DNA from: Sporosarcina ureae DSM 2281 | Lineage (GTDB): Bacteria > Bacillota > Bacilli > Bacillales_A > Planococcaceae | Assembly (NCBI RefSeq): GCF_000425545.1 | Contig: NZ_AUDQ01000002.1 | Location: 239,239-303,238, forward strand | Length of the DNA stretch: 64,000 bases | Reading direction: 5' to 3' | Shown here: positions 8,748 to 17,015 of the stretch, piece by piece | Layout of the letters: every line of letters begins with the position of its first letter | How positions within the stretch are numbered: position 1 is the first letter of the stretch | The notes under the pieces: generated by a model | The model's database searches: none | The model's input: only the letters and a program-made list of their open reading frames with translations | Told to the model about the DNA's origin: nothing | Program-made: the position numbers and the translations under genes

Positions 8748-9734
8748 TTGACGAAAGAAATTCGAGTAGGAATCGCTGGTTACGGTAATTTAGGACGTGG
8801 AGTAGAGTCGGCTATCAGTCAAAATAAAGATATGACGTTAGTTGGCGTATTCACGCGCAGAGAGCCTAAAGACGTACAATTACTATCAGAGCAAGTACCT
8901 GTTCATAAGCTGGACGAAATTGAATCATTTACAGAAGATATTGATGTATTGATTTTATGTGGTGGATCTAAAAATGACTTGCCAGAACAAGGGCCAGCAC
9001 TTGCAAAACACTTTACAACAGTAGATAGTTTTGACACGCATGCGAAGATTCCAGAGTATTTCGCGGCAGTTGATGAAGTAGCTAAAGAGGCTGGAACTAC
9101 AGCGATCATTTCTGTCGGATGGGATCCGGGGTTATTTTCGATCAATCGCTTAATGGGTGAATCCATTTTGCCTGAAGGTGAAACTTATACATTCTGGGGT
9201 AAAGGCTTAAGCCAAGGTCACTCCGATGCAGTCCGTCGTGTTGAAGGTGTGAAAGCAGGCGTTCAGTACACATTGCCGGCTGAGGACGCGATTAATCGTG
9301 TGCGTAACGGTGAGCATCCTGAGCTTTCGACAAAAGATAAACATACACGTGAATGTTATGTCGTTCTTGAAGAAGGAGCTAGTGCAGATCAAGTACGTGA
9401 AACGATTGTTACTATGCCTGACTACTTCGCAGATTACGATACGATCGTTCATTTTATTACGGAAGAAGAACTTCGTCTTGACCATGCGAAGATGCCACAT
9501 GGCGGTTTCGTTATTCGAAGTGGCAACACGGGTAAGCACACAGATCAAGTTATAGAGTTTTCACTGAAATTAGATAGCAATCCCGAATTTACATCAAGTG
9601 TCCTAGTCGCATATGCAAGAGCGGCTTATAAATTGCAGCAAAAAGGCGATACTGGGGCGAAGACAGTTTATGATATAGCACCGGGTTTGTTATCGCCTAA
9701 ATCACCTGCAGCTATTCGTAAAGAATTATTGTAA
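8748..9734 (+). CDS. ddh: meso-Diaminopimelate D-dehydrogenase
   Basis: NADPH-dependent reductive amination of tetrahydrodipicolinate to meso-diaminopimelate, a one-step route to the lysine precursor. The Rossmann motif GYGNLGRG is near the N-terminus, and the family stretches SVGWDPGLFSINR and WGKGLSQGHSDA are present. TTG at 8748 (MTKEIRVGI) is chosen over GTG at 8742 because homologues start there and AAAGGGGA is well placed; the protein is then 328 residues, the family size. The dehydrogenase pathway is known from Lysinibacillus and relatives, consistent with Planococcaceae. It lies alone just outside the TnpB element. Confidence 0.92.
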   Translation: MTKEIRVGIAGYGNLGRGVESAISQNKDMTLVGVFTRREPKDVQLLSEQVPVHKLDEIESFTEDIDVLILCGGSKNDLPEQGPALAKHFTTVDSFDTHAKIPEYFAAVDEVAKEAGTTAIISVGWDPGLFSINRLMGESILPEGETYTFWGKGLSQGHSDAVRRVEGVKAGVQYTLPAEDAINRVRNGEHPELSTKDKHTRECYVVLEEGASADQVRETIVTMPDYFADYDTIVHFITEEELRLDHAKMPHGGFVIRSGNTGKHTDQVIEFSLKLDSNPEFTSSVLVAYARAAYKLQQKGDTGAKTVYDIAPGLLSPKSPAAIRKELL

Positions 9735-9781
9735 TACCTAAAAGGTATTTTGGAATGTAGAATGAGGAGGCAAAACCTTTT

Positions 9782-10867
9782 ATGAAACTAGATGAGACGT
9801 TAGAGATGCTAAAAGAATTAACAGATGCACGAGGAATTCCGGGCAATGAGCGCGAAGCACGTGATGTTATGACAAAGCACATCAAACCATATGCAGACGA
9901 AATCGATCATGACGGACTCGGTTCACTGATCGCTAGCAAAGAAGGCGATGCAAACGGGCCGAAGATTATGATTGCGGGACACTTGGATGAAGTAGGCTTC
10001 ATGTTGACGAGAATCGATGATAAAGGCTTCATTTACTTTCAGACAGTAGGTGGCTGGTGGTCACAAGTTATGCTGGCACAACGCGTTTCTATCGTGACAC
10101 GTTCAGGCGAGACGATTACTGGAGTGATTGGTTCAAAGCCACCACATATTTTGCCACTTGAAGCTCGTAAGAAACCTGTCGATATTAAAGACATGTTCAT
10201 TGATGTAGGCGCAGAGTCAAAAGAAGAAGTTCTTTCATGGGGCGTTCTCCCAGGAGATATGATCGTACCGTATTTCGAATTCACGGTTATGAAAAATGAA
10301 AATTATTTGCTTGCAAAAGCATGGGATAATCGTATCGGCTGTGCCATCGCTATTGCAGTGATGAAGCAGTTGAAGGATGAAAAGCACCCGAACCGTTTGT
10401 TTAGTGTAGGGGCTATTCAAGAAGAAGTTGGTTTGCGTGGAGCGAAAACAGCGACGAATAAAATTCAGCCGGATATCGGTTTTGCAGTTGACGTAGGAAT
10501 TGCAGGGGACACACCGGGCGTTACAGCAAAGGAATCTGTTGGTACAATGGGTGACGGTCCACAGATTTTGTTGTATGACGCTTCGATGGTCTCTCATAGA
10601 GGATTACGTAATTTCGTAGTCGATACAGCAGAAGAGCTAAATATTCCGTATCAATTTGCAACGATGTCCGGCGGCGGAACGGATGGTGGCTCCATCCACG
10701 TAAGCGGAACAGGAATCCCTACATTGGCTATTTGTATCCCAACTCGTTACATCCATAGTCATGCGGCAATGCTTCACTGTAAAGACTTTGAGAATACAGT
10801 TAAATTGTTAGTTGAAATTGTTAAGCGTCTGGACGCAGATGCAGTGAAAAACATTACATTCGAATAA
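9782..10867 (+). CDS. M42 family metallopeptidase (glutamyl aminopeptidase-like)
   Basis: A 361-residue cytosolic aminopeptidase of the M42 (YsdC/FrvX/PepA) family, which forms tetrahedral assemblies and trims peptides. Metal ligands and catalytic residues are visible: AGHLDEVGF (first His and Asp), KAWDNRIG (bridging Asp), [10 protein letters not shown] (catalytic Glu pair), [10 protein letters not shown], and the final His in [11 protein letters not shown] at 9782 is preceded by GAGGAGG. It follows ddh by 47 bp and could be cotranscribed, though a functional link is not evident. A strong terminator follows. Confidence 0.93.
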   Translation: MKLDETLEMLKELTDARGIPGNEREARDVMTKHIKPYADEIDHDGLGSLIASKEGDANGPKIMIAGHLDEVGFMLTRIDDKGFIYFQTVGGWWSQVMLAQRVSIVTRSGETITGVIGSKPPHILPLEARKKPVDIKDMFIDVGAESKEEVLSWGVLPGDMIVPYFEFTVMKNENYLLAKAWDNRIGCAIAIAVMKQLKDEKHPNRLFSVGAIQEEVGLRGAKTATNKIQPDIGFAVDVGIAGDTPGVTAKESVGTMGDGPQILLYDASMVSHRGLRNFVVDTAEELNIPYQFATMSGGGTDGGSIHVSGTGIPTLAICIPTRYIHSHAAMLHCKDFENTVKLLVEIVKRLDADAVKNITFE

Positions 10868-10881
10868 ACTCTACGATCCAT

Positions 10882-10913
10882 TCAGCGGTGCCGAAAATGC
10901 ATCGCTGTTTTTT
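10882..10913 (+). terminator. Intrinsic terminator after the M42 peptidase gene
   Basis: CAGCGGTGC pairs with GCATCGCTG across a 5-nt loop with one wobble and is followed by TTTTTT. Confidence 0.75.
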
Positions 10914-10946
10914 AATGAAATAATATGAAAAGTTATAAAAATTCAT

Positions 10947-10975
10947 TTGACTTCATAAATATACAATTGTATACT
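10947..10975 (+). promoter_or_regulatory. Sigma-A promoter of argF with an internal palindrome
   Basis: TTGACT at 10947-10952 and TATACT at 10970-10975 are separated by exactly 17 bp. A perfect 12-bp palindrome ATACAATTGTAT (10961-10972) overlaps the spacer and the start of the -10 box, a position suited to a repressor. Arginine genes in Bacillus are controlled by ArgR/AhrC, whose boxes are AT-rich and partly palindromic; this site resembles but does not clearly match that box. Confidence 0.6.
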
Positions 10976-11015
10976 AGTTTATACACACTTCAAATGGATG
11001 GTAGGGGATCAACAA

Positions 11016-11981
11016 ATGGTAAAGACAAATCAAACAACTACAAGTATAAACAAAGATAGTTTAAAAGGACGCGATTTTTTAACATTACTCGATTATTCTA
11101 GCGAGGAAATCGCGTATCTCATACAACTGGCATATGACATGAAGCAAGATACATTGGCAGGTAAGACACCGGCCATCTTAGCGGGTAAGACACTCGGCAT
11201 GATATTTGAGAAAAACTCCACTCGTACCCGTATTTCATTCGACGTGGGCATGATTCAATTAGGCGGACATGGTCTGTTCATGAATGCACGTGATTTGCAG
11301 ATTGGACGCGGAGAATCTGTTTCAGATACAGGGAAAGTATTATCCGAGTTTTTAGACGGTGTGATGATCCGTGCGAAATCTCATAAAATGGTGGAAGAGT
11401 TGGCAGAACATACTTCAGTTCCAATCATAAACGGATTGACTGATCTATTTCACCCGTGCCAAGCGATGGCGGATTTACTAACAATCAAAGAAGTGAAAGG
11501 CGATTTGAAAGGCTTAAAACTCTCTTACATTGGAGACGGGAACAACGTAGCACATTCATTAGTAATTGCTGGTGCGCATATGGGCATGCACGTTTCTGTG
11601 GCGACACCTAAAGGCTATGAATATCACTCAGGTTTGTTTGAAAAAGCGAAGAAAATTGCTGAGTCAACTGGTGGAAGCGTGACGTCGACGTACGATCCAA
11701 TTGAGTCTGCCACAGATGCAGATGCAATTTATACGGATGTTTGGACAAGTATGGGGCAGGAAGAAGAAGCGGCAAAGCGTCTGGTCGATTTCGAAGATTT
11801 CCAGATCAATGATCAATTGGTCTGTCATGCGAAAAAAGATTATGTGTTCTTACATTGTCTGCCAGCACACCGTGAAGAAGAAGTTTCGACTTCCGTAATC
11901 GATGGTAATAACTCGTATGTATTCCAACAAGCAGGAAACCGTCTGCATGCACAAAAAGCGATTCTTGCATCTTTACTATAA
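11016..11981 (+). CDS. argF: Ornithine carbamoyltransferase
   Basis: Forms citrulline from ornithine and carbamoyl phosphate in arginine synthesis (or the reverse in catabolism). Start at ATG 11016 rather than 10998, since TAGGGGAT lies 6 bp upstream; 321 residues. The carbamoyl-phosphate loop STRTR is at 68-72, HPCQ at about 145, the ornithine-binding DVWTSMGQE at about 246-254, and HCLPAHR at about 280. No other arg or arc gene is adjacent, so it is a monocistron bounded by its own promoter and terminator; whether it is anabolic or catabolic cannot be decided here. Confidence 0.93.
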   Translation: MVKTNQTTTSINKDSLKGRDFLTLLDYSSEEIAYLIQLAYDMKQDTLAGKTPAILAGKTLGMIFEKNSTRTRISFDVGMIQLGGHGLFMNARDLQIGRGESVSDTGKVLSEFLDGVMIRAKSHKMVEELAEHTSVPIINGLTDLFHPCQAMADLLTIKEVKGDLKGLKLSYIGDGNNVAHSLVIAGAHMGMHVSVATPKGYEYHSGLFEKAKKIAESTGGSVTSTYDPIESATDADAIYTDVWTSMGQEEEAAKRLVDFEDFQINDQLVCHAKKDYVFLHCLPAHREEEVSTSVIDGNNSYVFQQAGNRLHAQKAILASLL

Positions 11982-11991
11982 TCAATCGATG

Positions 11992-12027
11992 AACTGCTTT
12001 CCTTTTTATTTGGAAAGCAGTTTTTTT
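11992..12027 (+). terminator. Intrinsic terminator after argF
   Basis: A perfect 11-bp stem AACTGCTTTCC/GGAAAGCAGTT with a 9-nt loop and a run of seven T. Confidence 0.88.
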
Positions 12028-12086
12028 ATGTTCTACTATCTATCGTTTGATATACTGAATGGAATCGAAATAGGGGAGGAAAATAG

Positions 12087-12545
12087 TTGATTACATATTT
12101 ATTTGTATTTCTTGCAGGTGCAGCACCGGGATTTGAAGTATTGGTGGCGGTTCCTTTGGGGATTCTACGTGGTATGTCCATAGCGACTGCCGTTGTGGTT
12201 GGTTTTGCGGGAAACGCGTTAACTATAATACTTGAAATTATGGTTTTTCAGAAATTAAAAACATGGTGGGAAAGCAAAAAGAAAACCGACGGGAAAACTC
12301 CGTCAAAGCGTACAGCTCGTGCGGAGAAAATTTGGAAACGCTTTGGGATCCCGGGTCTAGCTTTGCTTGGACCCGTTCTGATTGGCTCTCATCTGGCAGC
12401 ATTCCTCGCACTTGCTCTAGGCTCATCTAAATCGCAGACCGCCTTCTGGTTGCTTTTAAGCCTTGCTATTTGGTCTATTGTATTCGGCACACTAACTGTT
12501 TTTGGTGTAGATGCATTCTTTTGGACACGGCAAAAAATTGGATGA
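12087..12545 (+). CDS. Small multidrug export family membrane protein
   Basis: A 152-residue protein with about four membrane segments and a basic middle loop rich in Lys/Arg (KKKTDGKTPSKRTARAEK). The opening AGAAPGFEVLVAVPLGI resembles the family annotated as small multi-drug export protein (Pfam Sm_multidrug_ex), whose transport activity is poorly documented. TTG at 12087 follows GGGGAGG by 8 bp. It stands alone between argF and the acyl-CoA ligase. The family call is by eye; the substrate is unknown. Confidence 0.7.
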   Translation: MITYLFVFLAGAAPGFEVLVAVPLGILRGMSIATAVVVGFAGNALTIILEIMVFQKLKTWWESKKKTDGKTPSKRTARAEKIWKRFGIPGLALLGPVLIGSHLAAFLALALGSSKSQTAFWLLLSLAIWSIVFGTLTVFGVDAFFWTRQKIG

Positions 12546-12566
12546 GCGATATACTACCGAATTGTA

Positions 12567-12596
12567 TAGACAGAATAGTTTGATAATGTGTATACT
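12567..12596 (+). promoter_or_regulatory. Probable promoter of the acyl-CoA ligase gene
   Basis: TAGACA at 12567-12572 and TATACT at 12591-12596 with an 18-bp spacer. It would give a leader of roughly 160 nt before the ATG at 12764. Confidence 0.45.
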
Positions 12597-12686
12597 ATAT
12601 TCAGAAAGTAACGTTAGTAAGTATTCATAGAGTTATTTGTTCGCGCATAGAGTACATCCTGAGAATCATTCCATCTGCGCATCGAT

Positions 12687-12700
12687 TTCATTGAAATGAA
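12687..12700. promoter_or_regulatory. Inverted repeat in the acyl-CoA ligase leader
   Basis: TTCATTGAAATGAA has perfect 6-bp arms around GA. It shares the TCATT/AATGA half-site with the FadR operator found at 28233 but in the opposite order of arms, so it may or may not be bound by the same regulator. Confidence 0.3.
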
Positions 12701-12763
12701 TAGTACATGCTTTGGAACATGCACGACGGATTGATAATTTCACTTCTAACGAAAGAGGAGCGG

Positions 12764-14392
12764 ATGGATATGATGCAAACACCATTGATTCTATCTACAT
12801 TTATCACACGGGCAGAACGGTTTTTTCCAAACAAGATGGTCATCTCGCGAACAGGAGAACAGTGTATACAGCGTTTCACGTATCGTGAATGGGCAAAAAG
12901 AACACGTAAACTATCGAATGCCCTGACACAGTTAGGAATGAAGCATGGAACGAAAGTTGGTACGTTTGCTTGGAATCATCACAGGCATTTAGAAGCTTAT
13001 TTTGCGGTGCCTTGTACGGGTGCAATCCTTCATATGATCAACATTCGACTATCGCCTGAACATATTATGTATATTATTAATCACGCAGAAGACGAAATCT
13101 TGCTAGTGGATGCGGAGTTTTTCCCTCATCTTGAAAAAATGGCACCGATGTTAAAGTCGGTAAAACATTTTGTGATCATGGGGGACAGTAAAGATATCCC
13201 TGAGACTACATTAGAAAATGTGCATTCTTATGAAGCGCTGTTAGAAAGTGCGTCAGATGAGTACGACTATCCGCAAGATTTGGATGAAAATACTCCAGCT
13301 GGCCTGTGCTACACATCAGCTACGACAGGATTGCCAAAAGGCGTTATTTATACGCACCGGGGATTAGTTCTACAAAGTTATGCACTCGGATTATCGGATG
13401 CTATGGGTGTGTGTGAACGGGATATTGCCATGTCTGTTGTACCAATGTTTCACGTCAACGCATGGGGAATACCTTTCGCGGGTGTTTTCTACGGTACGAC
13501 ACAAGTCTTGCCGGGACCAGGGTTTAATCCGGCTGTACTTCTCGATTTAATTGAAAGCGAAAAGGTAACAATTACAGCAGGCGTTCCGACGATTTGGCTC
13601 GCTGTATTGAAAGAGTTGGAGCAGAGTCCACGAGACATTTCTTCTTTGCGTGGTATTGTCTGTGGTGGCTCGGCTTCGCCAAAAGGCTTAATACGTACAT
13701 TTGAAGAGAAATACAAAGTGCCATTCATTGTCGGATATGGCATGACGGAAACCTCACCGCTTGTCAGTTTATCAGTGCTAACTTCTTCCATGGATAATTT
13801 GACAACAGATGAGAGGATCGATAGACGTGCGTTGCAAGGTCTGGTCATGCCGGGACTTGATATTCGTGTAGTCAATGAAAATGGAGAAGTACCGTGGGAT
13901 GGCGAAACGATGGGAGAGTTGACTGTTAGAGGCCCATGGATTGCGAGTGAATATTATAAAGATGAGCGTACCGAAGAAGCATTTAAAGATGGTTGGCTAT
14001 ATACAGGAGATATTGCGGTGATGACAGAGGATGGCTATCTGAAGTTGACGGATCGTACGAAGGATCTGATCAAGAGTGGTGGCGAATGGATTTCTTCAGT
14101 CGATTTGGAGAACGCGTTGATGTCACATGATGATGTGTATGAGGCAGCGGTGATTGCAGTTCCGCATGAGAAATGGATGGAACGTCCGCTGGCTTGTGTG
14201 GTGTTGAACGAGAATGTGGCGGAGGATGACGCGAAGGTACAGGAGTTGAAAGATTCGCTAAAGGTGCAGTTTGCAAGTTGGTGGATTCCGGATGAAATTT
14301 TGTTTGTCAAGGAGATTCCTAAGACGTCTGTCGGAAAGTTTTTGAAGGCAGCTTTGCGTGATCAGTTGAAGGAGCACTATACGAAGAAGTAA
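12764..14392 (+). CDS. Medium/long-chain fatty acyl-CoA synthetase (AMP-binding)
   Basis: An ANL-superfamily ligase that activates a fatty acid to acyl-AMP and then acyl-CoA. The start is ATG 12764 (GAAAGAGGAG 3 bp upstream); 543 residues. The phosphate-binding loop TSATTGLPKG lies near 13315-13344, GYGMTETSP near 13734-13761, the YTGDIAV motif near 14000, and the terminal lysine motif KTSVGKFLK near 14322-14348. The signature after the hinge, GGEWISSVDLEN, is that of AlkK-like acyl-CoA ligases. It is monocistronic, ends at a bidirectional terminator shared with sspI, and probably feeds the beta-oxidation operon at 26.5-31.5 kb. Chain-length preference is inferred only. Confidence 0.87.
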   Translation: MDMMQTPLILSTFITRAERFFPNKMVISRTGEQCIQRFTYREWAKRTRKLSNALTQLGMKHGTKVGTFAWNHHRHLEAYFAVPCTGAILHMINIRLSPEHIMYIINHAEDEILLVDAEFFPHLEKMAPMLKSVKHFVIMGDSKDIPETTLENVHSYEALLESASDEYDYPQDLDENTPAGLCYTSATTGLPKGVIYTHRGLVLQSYALGLSDAMGVCERDIAMSVVPMFHVNAWGIPFAGVFYGTTQVLPGPGFNPAVLLDLIESEKVTITAGVPTIWLAVLKELEQSPRDISSLRGIVCGGSASPKGLIRTFEEKYKVPFIVGYGMTETSPLVSLSVLTSSMDNLTTDERIDRRALQGLVMPGLDIRVVNENGEVPWDGETMGELTVRGPWIASEYYKDERTEEAFKDGWLYTGDIAVMTEDGYLKLTDRTKDLIKSGGEWISSVDLENALMSHDDVYEAAVIAVPHEKWMERPLACVVLNENVAEDDAKVQELKDSLKVQFASWWIPDEILFVKEIPKTSVGKFLKAALRDQLKEHYTKK

Positions 14393-14471
14393 AAGACACG
14401 CGAGTGCACCGTTTCCCTGCGGTCTACTAACATTTTTTTCTGAAAAGTGCGATGGTAAGAAAATATAGTTC

Positions 14472-14520
14472 AAAAGATAAACCCCTCACAGTTTAAATCA
14501 ATGTGAAGGGTTTATCTTTT
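14472..14520. terminator. Bidirectional terminator between acyl-CoA ligase gene and sspI
   Basis: A 19-nt arm AAAAGATAAACCCCTCACA pairs almost perfectly with TGTGAAGGGTTTATCTTTT. A/T runs on both sides let it serve the convergent genes. Confidence 0.88.
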
Positions 14521-14533
14521 CTTTATTGGTCTT

Positions 14534-14749
14534 TTATTGTGCTTGTGCGAATGCTTCGGATAGTTCGTTGGTGATTTCTGCTTTTTCTTTTTCATCGGAA
14601 CGTTTCCATAGTTGCTCGAAAAATACACCTAATCCTGGTAATAGGTGCTCTTCTCCTCGTTGTATGGCATCGTCAATTACACTTCGTACGTCAGTAGAGC
14701 TGTTGTTTGTCATGTTTGCTGAAATTGCATCGCGAATTTGAAAATTCAT
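14534..14749 (-). CDS. sspI: Small acid-soluble spore protein I
   Basis: A 71-residue forespore protein that belongs to the minor SASP set. It aligns by eye with SspI of B. subtilis over its whole length: the central EEHLLPGLGVFFEQLW stretch and the N-terminal pattern RDAISANMTNNS are diagnostic. ATG at 14749 has AAAGGAGG upstream. Position beside ysgA-pheST matches B. subtilis. In that species sspI is transcribed in the forespore by sigma-G; a convincing sigma-G promoter could not be picked out here. It is direct evidence that the lineage makes endospores. Confidence 0.92.
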   Translation of the reverse strand: MNFQIRDAISANMTNNSSTDVRSVIDDAIQRGEEHLLPGLGVFFEQLWKRSDEKEKAEITNELSEAFAQAQ

Positions 14750-14843
14750 TTGTGCCAGCCTCCTTTAGTAGTATCTTTTCCACAAAAGTCGCTAAATATA
14801 CGTTGATTTGATACACTGAAAAGAAAAAAGGATGTTCAGCCTC

Positions 14844-15602
14844 TTGAATAAACGAATTGAATCAACTCAGAACGCATTAGTCAAACATTGGAAGAAATTA
14901 GTTACGACTCGAAAGGAACGAGATCAGACGAAAGAGTTTGTTGTGGAAGGATTCCACCTTGTTGAAGAAGCTCTTAAACAACCGGATTCAGTAATTCAAT
15001 TACTTGTGCGTGAAGATATTGAAATTCCCGCACATTGGACTACACCGATTATTGAACTGACAGCTGCAGTTGCTAAGGAAATTTCTGAAACAGAACAAAC
15101 ACAAGGTGTTTTTGCGTATTGTAGACAGCCTCAATACGAGGAAGCAGATCAGCATCAATGGAAGAAAGTGTTGCTAATTGATGCTGTACAGGATCCAGGA
15201 AATATCGGTACGATGATTCGCACCGCAGACGCGGCAGGTCTTGATGCGGTAATTTTAGGTAAGGGATGTGCAGATCCGTTCAACCCGAAAACGGTTCGCT
15301 CTGCGCAAGGTTCTCATTTCCACATTCCTGTAGTACGTGAAGAGTTGACTGTCTGGATAGATCGGTTGAAGACCCATCAGGTTCCAATCATCGGCACAGG
15401 TTTACAGCAAGCTGTTTCTCTGAACGAATTAGAAGCACAACCTTCATTTGCACTACTTGTAGGAAATGAAGGAAGTGGTGTCAATGGCGAACTATTGGCT
15501 CAAGCTGATCATGTAGTGAAAATTCCGTTATACGGTCAAGCTGAATCGCTGAATGTAGCAGTTGCAACTGGAATATTACTTTACACACTACGTCAGCCAT
15601 GA
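14844..15602 (+). CDS. ysgA: TrmH/SpoU family RNA 2'-O-methyltransferase (YsgA type)
   Basis: A SPOUT-class methyltransferase acting on rRNA or tRNA ribose with S-adenosylmethionine. Motif 1 region LIDAVQDPGNIGTMIRTADAAG (split here over two family blocks) near 15177-15240, motif 2 LLVGNEGSGV near 15451-15480, and motif 3 IPLYGQAESLNVAVATGILL near 15523-15582 are all present. TTG at 14844 is preferred to the ATG at 14832 because AAAAAGG is correctly spaced from it and homologues begin NKRIES-like; 252 residues result. Gene order sspI-ysgA-pheS is conserved in Bacillus. Confidence 0.88.
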   Translation: MNKRIESTQNALVKHWKKLVTTRKERDQTKEFVVEGFHLVEEALKQPDSVIQLLVREDIEIPAHWTTPIIELTAAVAKEISETEQTQGVFAYCRQPQYEEADQHQWKKVLLIDAVQDPGNIGTMIRTADAAGLDAVILGKGCADPFNPKTVRSAQGSHFHIPVVREELTVWIDRLKTHQVPIIGTGLQQAVSLNELEAQPSFALLVGNEGSGVNGELLAQADHVVKIPLYGQAESLNVAVATGILLYTLRQP

Positions 15603-15610
15603 CATCGCTA

Positions 15611-15639
15611 TTGAAGGCGTAAACGATTTACGGTATACT
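15611..15639 (+). promoter_or_regulatory. Sigma-A promoter of the pheST T-box transcript
   Basis: TTGAAG at 15611-15616 and TATACT at 15634-15639 with a 17-bp spacer. Transcription should begin near 15646, at the start of the T-box leader. Confidence 0.7.
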
Positions 15640-15645
15640 AGAAGA

Positions 15646-15912
15646 CGAATGAAAGAAAATAGCAATGACCGGGAAAAGTAAATGGACAGACGCGTTATCA
15701 GGGATTTCACACCTTGACTGAAAGTGTGGAAAACGATACTCCATTGAAGTTCACCCCGCGAGCTGCACGCTCGGACCAGACATGTAAAGGCGTGCCGGCA
15801 TAGGACCGTTATTCCAATTTAAGTGATTTTGTATCGTCGTTTTTTGATGCAAACTAATCAGGGTGGTACCGCGAAATCGACCTCGTCCCTTTTATAGGGG
15901 CGAGTTTTTTGT
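15646..15912 (+). ncRNA. T-box leader for pheST, Phe (UUC) specifier
   Basis: Uncharged tRNA-Phe binding to this leader lets transcription continue into pheST. The invariant T-box sequence GGGTGGTACCGCG is at 15861-15873. The terminator stem CTCGTCCC/GGGGCGAG followed by a T-run is at 15882-15912; the T-box pairs with it in the alternative antiterminator. The Stem I specifier region reads GAAGTTCACCCCG at 15746-15758, placing the codon TTC at 15750-15752, which agrees with the downstream phenylalanyl-tRNA synthetase genes. Confidence 0.93.
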
Positions 15913-15965
15913 TTTCCGGAAAGTTTAGCTATGTAGCCGCCAAATAGAGAGAGGAGCAAGTAAAC

Positions 15966-17003
15966 ATGAAAGAACAGTTGCATGAACTGAAAGAACAAGT
16001 AATGCTGAAAATCCAAGAATCCCATACTGTCAAAGAATTAAACGATGTACGCGTAGCGTATCTTGGGAAAAAAGGTCCGATTACCGATCTATTAAAAGGA
16101 ATGGGTAAATTACCCGCTGAAGAACGTCCGAAGATGGGGGCGCTCGTCAATGAAATCCGAGAAAGTGTAACGGCAATCCTTGAGGAACGTAAAGAGATCC
16201 TCGAACAACAAGCGATCCAAAAACAACTGGAAAATGAATCGATTGATGTTACGTTACCAGGCCGTCCAGTAGAACTTGGTAATCATCATCCATTAACACG
16301 CGTAGTAGAGGAAATTGAAGACTTTTTCATCAGCATGGGCTATGAAATCGCTGAAGGACCCGAAGTAGAGAAAGATTATTACAACTTTGAGGCATTGAAC
16401 TTGCCAAAAGGTCACCCGGCTCGTGATATGCAAGATTCCTTCTATATTACAGAGGACATTTTATTGCGCACACATACGTCTCCTGTACAAGCTCGTACGA
16501 TGGAAGTAAAAGATGGCGCTGCAATCAAAATTATTTGTCCAGGTAAAGTATACCGCCGAGACTCGGATGATGCGACGCACTCTCATCAATTCACACAGAT
16601 TGAAGGCCTCGTTGTGGGCGAAAATATCCGCATGAGCGACTTGAAAGGCACACTTGATTTATTAGCGAAGAAATTATTCGGTGCTGAGCGTGAAATTCGT
16701 TTGCGTCCAAGCTTCTTCCCATTCACTGAGCCTTCGGTTGAAATGGATATTTCTTGTTTTAAGTGTGGCGGATCAGGCTGTAACGTTTGTAAGAAAACAG
16801 GCTGGATCGAAATTTTAGGAGCGGGTATGGTCCATCCAAACGTTTTGGAAATGGCTGGCTACAACCCAGAAGAAGTTACAGGATTTGCATTCGGCATGGG
16901 GCCGGAAAGAATTGCGATGTTAAAATACGGAGTGGAAGATATTCGTCATTTCTATACAAATGACATTCGGTTTATTTCACAATTCCACCGGTCAGAGGCA
17001 TAA
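15966..17003 (+). CDS. pheS: Phenylalanine--tRNA ligase alpha subunit
   Basis: Catalytic subunit of the alpha2-beta2 synthetase that charges tRNA-Phe. It has 345 residues, the usual length. The N-terminal coiled-coil arm (about 1-90) is followed by the class II core: motif 2 with [20 protein letters not shown] (about 195-215) and motif 3 [11 protein letters not shown] (about 312-322). A CxxC...CxxC pattern ([17 protein letters not shown]) sits before motif 3, as in other Bacilli. ATG at 15966 has GAGAGGAG upstream. It is controlled by the T-box and followed 12 bp later by pheT. Confidence 0.97.
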   Translation: MKEQLHELKEQVMLKIQESHTVKELNDVRVAYLGKKGPITDLLKGMGKLPAEERPKMGALVNEIRESVTAILEERKEILEQQAIQKQLENESIDVTLPGRPVELGNHHPLTRVVEEIEDFFISMGYEIAEGPEVEKDYYNFEALNLPKGHPARDMQDSFYITEDILLRTHTSPVQARTMEVKDGAAIKIICPGKVYRRDSDDATHSHQFTQIEGLVVGENIRMSDLKGTLDLLAKKLFGAEREIRLRPSFFPFTEPSVEMDISCFKCGGSGCNVCKKTGWIEILGAGMVHPNVLEMAGYNPEEVTGFAFGMGPERIAMLKYGVEDIRHFYTNDIRFISQFHRSEA

Positions 17004-17015
17004 GGAGGAATATTG

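Noticed and set aside
9207..9548. 113-codon minus-strand frame inside ddh
   Set aside because: Entirely antisense to a well-supported gene.
14258..14473. 71-codon minus-strand frame opposite the acyl-CoA ligase end
   Set aside because: Mostly antisense to the ligase coding region, with no ribosome site and no known pattern.
14750..14831. Possible sigma-G promoter for sspI (GTATA and GATACTA on the minus strand)
   Set aside because: The spacing between the two elements is about 21 bp, too long for sigma-G, and the -10 box has a mismatch at its first base.
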